Assembly (NCBI GenBank): GCA_944385455.1
Contig: CALWXI010000159.1
Location: 1-11,910 of the forward strand
From: an uncultured Oscillospiraceae bacterium
Lineage (GTDB): Bacteria; Bacillota; Clostridia; Oscillospirales; Oscillospiraceae
DNA length: 11,910 bases
Direction: 5' to 3'
The notes under the pieces are model-generated. The model saw only the letters and a program-made list of their open reading frames with translations. It was not told the DNA's origin and did no database searches. Of the stretch, positions 5,928-11,910 are shown piece after piece. Position numbers and translations under genes: made by a program. How positions within the stretch are numbered: position 1 is the first letter of the stretch; each line of letters opens with the position of its first letter.

Positions 5928-5983
5928 CGATGGCGTCGCGGAAGGAAACTTCTGCCGACGTCATCGCCGTTTTTTTATTTTTT
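5928..5983 (+). terminator. Intrinsic leader terminator (attenuator) ahead of glnN
   Basis: CGATGGCGTCG (5928-5938) pairs with CGACGTCATCG (5956-5966) over 11 bp including one G-U pair. The stem continues with one bulged C and a G-U pair into GAAG / CTTC, capped by a GAAA tetraloop. T7-A-T6 (5970-5983) begins three bases later. It sits between the promoter and the glnN ATG, so it must be bypassed to express glnN and amt. The 5' arm can also form a short alternative hairpin, CGACG-atgg-CGTCG (5925-5938), that would block the terminator. No canonical ANTAR hexaloop (A at position 1, G at position 4) was found by eye. Confidence 0.88.
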
Positions 5984-6000
5984 GTGTGAGGTGAACCGTT

Positions 6001-8091
6001 ATGATGATACCGGAGTATTTTGGCAGCATGGTATTTGACGACCGGGTGATGAAAGCCCGTTTGTCCGCAGATGTCTACCGCTCTTTGAGAAAGACCATTG
6101 ACGACGGGACAAAGCTGGATCTGTCCGTGGCCAATGCCGTGGCCGACGCCATGAAGGACTGGGCGGTGGAGAAGGGAGCCACTCATTTTACCCATTGGTT
6201 CCAGCCCATGACCGGGATCACGGCAGAAAAGCACGACAGCTTCATCACCCCTGCCCCGGATGGCCGGGTGATCCTGGAGTTTTCCGGAAAAGAACTCATC
6301 AAGGGAGAGCCCGACGCCTCCTCGTTCCCCTCCGGCGGACTGCGGGCCACCTTTGAGGCCCGGGGCTATACTGCCTGGGACCCCACGTCCTATGCCTTTG
6401 TCAAGGGCAAGACGCTCTGCATCCCCACGGCCTTCTGCTCCTACGGAGGCGAGGCGCTGGACAAGAAAACCCCTCTGCTGCGCTCCATGGAGGCGCTGAA
6501 CCGCCAAGCCCTGCGGATCCTGCGGCTGTTCGGCAATGAAGATGTCCGGCGCGTGAGCACCTCTGTGGGTCCGGAGCAGGAGTATTTTCTGGTGGATGCG
6601 GAGCTTTACCGGCGCCGTCCCGATCTGATCTATACCGGCCGGACGCTCTTCGGAGCCCGTCCGCCCAAGGGACAAGAGCTGGACGATCACTATTTCGGCA
6701 CCATCAAGCCCCGGGTGGCGGCCTACATGGAAGACCTCAACCAGGAGCTGTGGAAGCTGGGCATCCTGGCCAAGACCGAGCATAACGAGGTGGCCCCCGC
6801 TCAGCATGAGCTGGCTCCCATCTACACCACCACCAACCTGGCCACCGACCACAACCAGCTGACCATGGAGATTATGCAGACGGTGGCCGCCCGCCATGGT
6901 CTGGTGTGCCTGCTGCATGAAAAGCCCTTCGCCGGCGTCAACGGCTCCGGCAAGCACAACAACTGGTCCATGTCCACGGATACCGGAGTGAATCTGCTCT
7001 CCCCCGGAGAGACGCCCCACGAAAACGCTCAATTTCTGCTGTTTTTGTGCGCTGTGATCCAGGCGGTGGACGACTATCAGGACCTCCTGCGCACAGCTGT
7101 GGCCACCGCCGGCAACGATCACCGGCTGGGTGCCAACGAAGCGCCGCCCGCCGTGGTGTCCATCTTCCTGGGCGACGAGCTTACCGCAGTCCTCAAGTCC
7201 ATCGAATCGGACGCTCCCTATCAGGGAGCGGAGCGTGTCAGCATGAAGCTGGGCGTTCCGGCGCTGCCCCGGTTCCTCCGAGACACCACCGACCGCAACC
7301 GGACCTCGCCGTTCGCCTTTACCGGCAACAAGTTTGAGTTCCGGATGCTGGGTTCCTCCAACTCCATCGCCTGCGCCAACATCATGCTCAACAGTGCCGT
7401 GGCGGATACTCTGCGCAAGTTCGCCGACCGCCTGGAGGGCGCCGGGGACCTTGACGCTGCGCTTCACACCCTGCTCCAGGACACCATTCGGGAGCACAAG
7501 CGGATCATTTTCAACGGCAACGGCTACGACGATGCCTGGCTGGAGGAGGCCGCCCGCCGGGGACTTGCCAATCTGCGCACCACGCCGGACTGTGTTCCCT
7601 GCCTGCTGGAGAAGAAGAACATGGAGATGCTCACCGGCCTGAAGGTCTACACCCAGGCGGAGCTGGAGTCCCGCTATGAAATCACCATGGAGAACTACTG
7701 CAAGAGCGTGAGCATCGAGGCGCTGACCATGGTGGACATGGCCCGGAGGGACATTCTGCCCGCCGTGGAGGCGTACGCTGCCCGGGTGGCCTCCGCTGTC
7801 TCCGCCAAGAAGGCCGCGGACCCGGAGCTGCCCTGTCTGTATGAAAAGGACCTGGTGCGCAGGCTCTCCGGCCTGACGGACCGCATTGCCGGACAGACAG
7901 AGTCGCTGGAGCGTCTCATGGCGGAGATGCAGACGGAAGGCGACGTCACCGTCACGGCCGGACGGATCCGGGATGAGGTGCTGCCGTCCATGAGCGCCCT
8001 GCGGGCCGCTGCGGACGAGGCGGAAACGCTGACGGCCTCCGACTGCTGGCCCTATCCCACCTATGGGGACCTGCTGTTCAGCGTCCGCTGA
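6001..8091 (+). CDS. glnN: Glutamine synthetase type III
   Basis: Makes glutamine from glutamate, ammonium and ATP. The 696 residues match the usual size of the GSIII family, a large form distinct from GSI. The N-terminal region (IPEYFGSMVFDDRVMKARL, THFTHWFQPMTGITAEKHD) is diagnostic of GSIII. Catalytic motifs are GPEQEYFLVD (from 190), KTEHNEVAPAQHELAPIYTT (from 258), NGSGKHNNWSMST (from 314), GNDHRLGANEAPPAVVSIF and FTGNKFEFRMLGSS. The C-terminal part from about 560 is the helical extension of GSIII. GAGGTGA lies six bases before the ATG at 6001 and nine before a second ATG at 6004; either may be used. It follows a promoter plus intrinsic terminator in its leader, and amt is 77 bp downstream on the same strand with no strong terminator between, so the two are probably cotranscribed. 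Confidence 0.96.
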   Translation: MMIPEYFGSMVFDDRVMKARLSADVYRSLRKTIDDGTKLDLSVANAVADAMKDWAVEKGATHFTHWFQPMTGITAEKHDSFITPAPDGRVILEFSGKELIKGEPDASSFPSGGLRATFEARGYTAWDPTSYAFVKGKTLCIPTAFCSYGGEALDKKTPLLRSMEALNRQALRILRLFGNEDVRRVSTSVGPEQEYFLVDAELYRRRPDLIYTGRTLFGARPPKGQELDDHYFGTIKPRVAAYMEDLNQELWKLGILAKTEHNEVAPAQHELAPIYTTTNLATDHNQLTMEIMQTVAARHGLVCLLHEKPFAGVNGSGKHNNWSMSTDTGVNLLSPGETPHENAQFLLFLCAVIQAVDDYQDLLRTAVATAGNDHRLGANEAPPAVVSIFLGDELTAVLKSIESDAPYQGAERVSMKLGVPALPRFLRDTTDRNRTSPFAFTGNKFEFRMLGSSNSIACANIMLNSAVADTLRKFADRLEGAGDLDAALHTLLQDTIREHKRIIFNGNGYDDAWLEEAARRGLANLRTTPDCVPCLLEKKNMEMLTGLKVYTQAELESRYEITMENYCKSVSIEALTMVDMARRDILPAVEAYAARVASAVSAKKAADPELPCLYEKDLVRRLSGLTDRIAGQTESLERLMAEMQTEGDVTVTAGRIRDEVLPSMSALRAAADEAETLTASDCWPYPTYGDLLFSVR

Positions 8092-8168
8092 GCGCGTGGG
8101 GAGGCCGCGGCGGCTCCTGCCATATCAATTCATAATCAATGTGTGTTTGAGAGAAAAGAGGGTTTACT

Positions 8169-9893
8169 ATGACATACAGTGCGGTTAACACCATTTGGGT
8201 GCTGCTGGGAGCAGCGCTGGTGTTCTTTATGCAGGCGGGGTTCTCCATGTGTGAGGCCGGGTTTACCAGAGCGAAAAACACCGGAAACATCCTCATGAAA
8301 AACCTCATGGATTTCTGCATCGGCACGCCCTGCTTCTGGCTTTTCGGCTTCGGTGTGATGTTCGGAATGGGATCCGGACTTTTCGGATGGCTGGACCCGC
8401 TGATCGTGAAGGACTACAGCCATGTCCTCCCGGCAGGCGTTCCTCTGTGGGCGTATGCCGTTTTCCAGACGGTTTTCTGCGCCACCTCCGCCACCATCGT
8501 GTCGGGCGCCATGGCCGAGCGCACCAAATTCAGCGCCTACTGCATTTATTCCGCGGCCATATCGTTGATTATTTATCCCATTTCCGGGCACTGGATCTGG
8601 GGCGGCGGCTGGCTGGCGGAGCTGGGCTTCCACGATTTCGCGGGCTCCACCGCGGTGCATATGGTGGGCGGCGTGTGCGCCCTGGTGGGCGCCGCCATCC
8701 TGGGACCCCGCATCGGCAAGTACGGAAAGGACGGAAAGCCCCGTGCCATCCTGGGTCATAACCTGACCTTTGCCGCTCTGGGCGTGTTCATCCTGTGGTT
8801 CTGCTGGTTCGGCTTCAACGGCGCGTCCACCGTGGGGATGGACACTGACGAACTCATCGTCCGGGCAGGCCGTGTGTTCTTCAACACGAACCTGGCCGCT
8901 GCCGTGGCCTGCTGCGCTGCGCTGATCTTTACCTGGCTGCGCTACGGCAAGCCGGATGTGTCCATGACCTATAATGCCGCTCTGGCGGGCCTGGTGGGCA
9001 TCACCGCCGGGTGCGACGCAGTAAGCCCTGCGGGAGCCGCTGTCATGGGACTGGTGTTCGGTATCGTCATTGTGCTGGCAGTGGAATTTTTTGATAAGGT
9101 GGCCCGGATCGACGATCCCGTTGGGGCCATCTCCGTACACGGAGTATGCGGAGCCCTGGGTACGCTTCTCACCGGTGTGTTTGCCGACGGTGCGTCCACG
9201 GAGCCGGGCCTCCTCTACGGCGGCGGCTTGCACCTCCTGGGTGTGCAGGCTCTGGGTGTTGTCACGGTGGCGGTTTACGTGACGGTGACGATCACCGTGG
9301 TGTTCCAGCTGCTCAAGCACACCATCGGACTGCGGGCGGACGCTGCGGATGAGCTGGCGGGCCTGGATCTGTCCGAGCACGGCCTGCTCACCGCCTATGC
9401 AGGGTTTGCCATGATGCCCGACACGCTCTCCGCGGACGATGACGGCGGAGAAGATGCCACAGCGGTCACCGGAGATGTCCCTGCCGCGGAAGCCATCCCC
9501 GTCAGGGTGGACCCCGCTTTCGTGCCCGCGGACCGGCCCAAGCTCACCAAGGTGGAGATCCTCTGCAAGGAGTCCCGGCTGGAGGCGCTGAAGGCGGCCA
9601 TGACCCGCCTGGGGATCACCGGCATGACGGTCTCCCATGTGCTGGGCTGCGGCGCCCAGAAGGGACGGCTTGAGTATTACCGCGGCGTGCAGGTGGAGGC
9701 GACGCTGCTGCCCAAGGTCCAGGTGGATATCGTGGTCAGCAAGGTGCCGGTCCGGGATGTCATCGAGACGGCCAAAAAGGTGCTTTACACGGGGCATATC
9801 GGCGACGGCAAGATTTTTATTTACGATGTGGAGAATGTGGTCAAGGTCCGCACCGGCGAAGAGGGATACGACGCTCTTCAGGATGTGGAGTGA
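8169..9893 (+). CDS. amt: Ammonium transporter with fused C-terminal PII (GlnK/GlnB) domain
   Basis: A 574-residue inner-membrane protein. Residues 1-415 are an Amt channel starting with a transmembrane segment (NTIWVLLGAALVFFMQAGF) and CEAGFTRAKN. The ammonium-site Asp156 and pore His164 lie in DFAGSTAVHMVGG; the second pore His324 is in AISVHGVCGALGT. The cytoplasmic tail motif GLDLSEHG starts at 398. An acidic linker (about 417-457) leads to a full PII domain (458-574) with KVEILCKE, GITGMTVSHVLGCGAQKG, LLPKVQVDIVV, TGHIGDGKIFIYDV and VRTGEEG. Free PII trimers plug Amt trimers when nitrogen is ample; here the regulator is tethered one to one. The ligand residues Gln39, Lys58 and Lys90 of E. 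coli PII are kept (Gln497, Lys516 and the Lys of GDGK), but the uridylylated Tyr51 is Val509 (YRGVQV). AGAGGG precedes the ATG. No free glnK is in the window. Confidence 0.95.
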   Translation: MTYSAVNTIWVLLGAALVFFMQAGFSMCEAGFTRAKNTGNILMKNLMDFCIGTPCFWLFGFGVMFGMGSGLFGWLDPLIVKDYSHVLPAGVPLWAYAVFQTVFCATSATIVSGAMAERTKFSAYCIYSAAISLIIYPISGHWIWGGGWLAELGFHDFAGSTAVHMVGGVCALVGAAILGPRIGKYGKDGKPRAILGHNLTFAALGVFILWFCWFGFNGASTVGMDTDELIVRAGRVFFNTNLAAAVACCAALIFTWLRYGKPDVSMTYNAALAGLVGITAGCDAVSPAGAAVMGLVFGIVIVLAVEFFDKVARIDDPVGAISVHGVCGALGTLLTGVFADGASTEPGLLYGGGLHLLGVQALGVVTVAVYVTVTITVVFQLLKHTIGLRADAADELAGLDLSEHGLLTAYAGFAMMPDTLSADDDGGEDATAVTGDVPAAEAIPVRVDPAFVPADRPKLTKVEILCKESRLEALKAAMTRLGITGMTVSHVLGCGAQKGRLEYYRGVQVEATLLPKVQVDIVVSKVPVRDVIETAKKVLYTGHIGDGKIFIYDVENVVKVRTGEEGYDALQDVE

Positions 9894-9909
9894 CAGCCAC
9901 GGCAATCAA

Positions 9910-9947
9910 AAAGAGGGCGGCCTCCAAAGATGGAGGCCGCCCTCTTT
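9910..9947. terminator. Bidirectional intrinsic terminator between convergent amt and nspC
   Basis: A perfect 17-bp GC-rich inverted repeat, AAAGAGGGCGGCCTCCA (9910-9926) and TGGAGGCCGCCCTCTTT (9931-9947), with an AAGA loop. In the minus direction the stem runs into a T-run (five T in all), a good terminator for the polyamine genes. In the plus direction only TTT follows, so termination of glnN-amt is weaker. It directly abuts the nspC stop codon. Confidence 0.9.
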
Positions 9948-9948
9948 G

Positions 9949-11078
9949 TCAGGAAAGACGGGTCTTGAAGTCCTCGTATCCAAACCGGCGCACCAGCGTC
10001 GGTTTTCCGGAGAGATCCTGCCAGACGATGTCCGGCAGAGGCATGCCGTTGAAGGTATTGGTCTTTACCATGGTATAGAGGGCCATATCCTCAAAGCAGA
10101 GGAGGTCTCCCGGCCGGAGGGGATGGTCGAAGGAATAGTCCCCGATGATATCTCCCGCCAGGCAGGTGGGGCCCGCCAGGCGGTAGGTGAAGGGCTTTTC
10201 GCCCGGGTCCCCCGCGTCCCGCAGCGGGGGACGGTAGGGCATCTCCAGCACGTCCGGCATGTGGCAGGCGGCGGAGGTGTCCAGGATGGCGATGTCCAGG
10301 CCGTTGCGCAGGGTGTCCAGCACCCGGGTATAGAGATATCCGGCGCGGAGCACCACCGCCTCGCCGGGCTCCAGATACACCTCCACACCGTAGCGTCCCT
10401 GCAGGCGGGAGATGAGGTCCAGAAGGCGCTCCGTCTGATAGCCGGGGCGGGTGATGTGGTGTCCGCCTCCCAGATTGATCCATTTCAATTCCGGGAGCCA
10501 GGGGCCGAATTTGGCCTCGAAGGCGTCCAGGGTCCGCTCCAGATCATCGGCGTCCTGCTCACAGAGGGTGTGGAAGTGAAGCCCGTCCAGCAGCGGCAGC
10601 TGCTCCGGACGGAAATGTTCCAGCGTGGTGCCCAGACGGGAGCCGGGAGCGCAGGGATCGTAGATGGCGTGGCCCTCCTGGGTGGAGCATTCCGGATTCA
10701 CCCGCAGACCCACCTGCTTCCCCGCCGCCCGGGCCCGGACGGCATACCGCTCCACCTGGGCGGGGGAGTTGAACACGAAGTGGTCGGCGTATTCCAACAG
10801 CTCCTGAAAGTCCTCCTCTCGGTAGGCGGGGGAGAACACATGGACCTCGCCGGGAAAGTGCTCCTTTGCAAGGCGGGCCTCATAGAGGCCGCTGGCGGTG
10901 GTGCCGGAGAGATACCGGGAGAGCAGGGGATAGGCGTGGAACATGGAAAACGCCTTCTGAGCCAGCAGGATCTTTGCTCCGGACCGCTCCGCCACGTCCC
11001 GCAGGATCTCCAGATTGCGTACTACCCGGGCCTCATCCACCACAAAGGCGGGGGTGCGCAGGGTGTCCAGATGTTCCA

Positions 11079-11079
<1 letters not shown>
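9949..11079 (-). CDS. nspC: Carboxynorspermidine (carboxyspermidine) decarboxylase
   Basis: A PLP-dependent enzyme of the alanine racemase-fold decarboxylase family that removes CO2 from carboxyspermidine or carboxynorspermidine to give spermidine or norspermidine, the last step of the aspartate-semialdehyde route to polyamines. The 376-residue length is normal. The PLP lysine is Lys42 (LLAQKAFSMFHAYPLL). Other family motifs are TTASGLYEARLAKE, GLRVNPECS, GLHFHTLCEQ, NLGGGHHITRPGY, LEPGEAVVLRAGYL, DTSAACHMPDVLEMPYRPP and GPTCLAGDIIGDY. The ATG at 11079 shares one base with the stop of the upstream gene (TGATG), so the pair is probably translationally coupled; the start has only a weak GGTGG site. 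Its 3' end directly abuts the strong terminator at 9910-9947. Whether the product is spermidine or norspermidine cannot be read from the sequence. Confidence 0.95.

Positions 11080-11910
<831 letters not shown>

Noticed and set aside
5920..7497. Long minus-strand open frame opposite glnN
   Set aside because: It covers the glnN leader and coding region in antisense, has biased composition and matches no family I recognise; glnN motifs on the plus strand are unambiguous.
8095..8125. GC-rich hairpin after the glnN stop as a terminator
   Set aside because: GGAG..CTCC with CCG/CGG forms only about seven pairs with a bulge, and no T-run follows. It may slow RNA decay but does not clearly separate glnN from amt.
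8136..9905. Long minus-strand open frame opposite amt
   Set aside because: Histidine- and glutamine-rich antisense artefact; the plus strand holds all Amt and PII motifs.

Overview
The window looks like chromosomal DNA from a GC-rich anaerobic Bacillota (Clostridia, probably Oscillospiraceae). This rests on the Shine-Dalgarno-led operons, consensus-like promoters, Rho-independent terminators, a type III glutamine synthetase, a split ferredoxin-type glutamate synthase and an ANTAR regulator. I place it by gene style only; no rRNA or other marker gene is present.

Layout. Positions 1-446 are a decayed flank: a frameshifted fragment of an XkdM-like phage tail tube gene (minus strand, running off the left edge), then about 200 bp with no recognisable gene but a striking nested inverted repeat (297-363). 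Positions 447-5705 are one tightly packed minus-strand operon. In transcription order it encodes a class II glutamine amidotransferase, an FMN/Fe-S glutamate synthase core, a GXGXG glutamate synthase domain, a short type I glutamine synthetase and an ANTAR response regulator with a degenerate receiver. Positions 5706-6000 are a divergent control region with a good promoter on each strand. A strong intrinsic terminator lies between each promoter and its first gene, so both transcripts appear to be attenuated. Positions 6001-9893 (plus strand) hold a type III glutamine synthetase (glnN) and an ammonium transporter whose C terminus is a fused PII signalling protein. A perfect 17-bp bidirectional terminator (9910-9947) separates this from convergent minus-strand polyamine genes: carboxynorspermidine decarboxylase (9949-11079) and the C-terminal part of carboxynorspermidine synthase (11079 to the right edge).

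How it fits together. The central 9.4 kb is a self-contained ammonium-assimilation island. The Amt-PII fusion brings in and senses ammonium, two unrelated glutamine synthetases make glutamine, and the three-gene glutamate synthase turns glutamine plus 2-oxoglutarate into glutamate. ANTAR proteins are RNA-binding antiterminators, so the simplest reading is that the operon's own ANTAR protein relieves the two leader terminators on the divergent transcripts. That link is inference; the promoters, terminators and domains are visible in the sequence.
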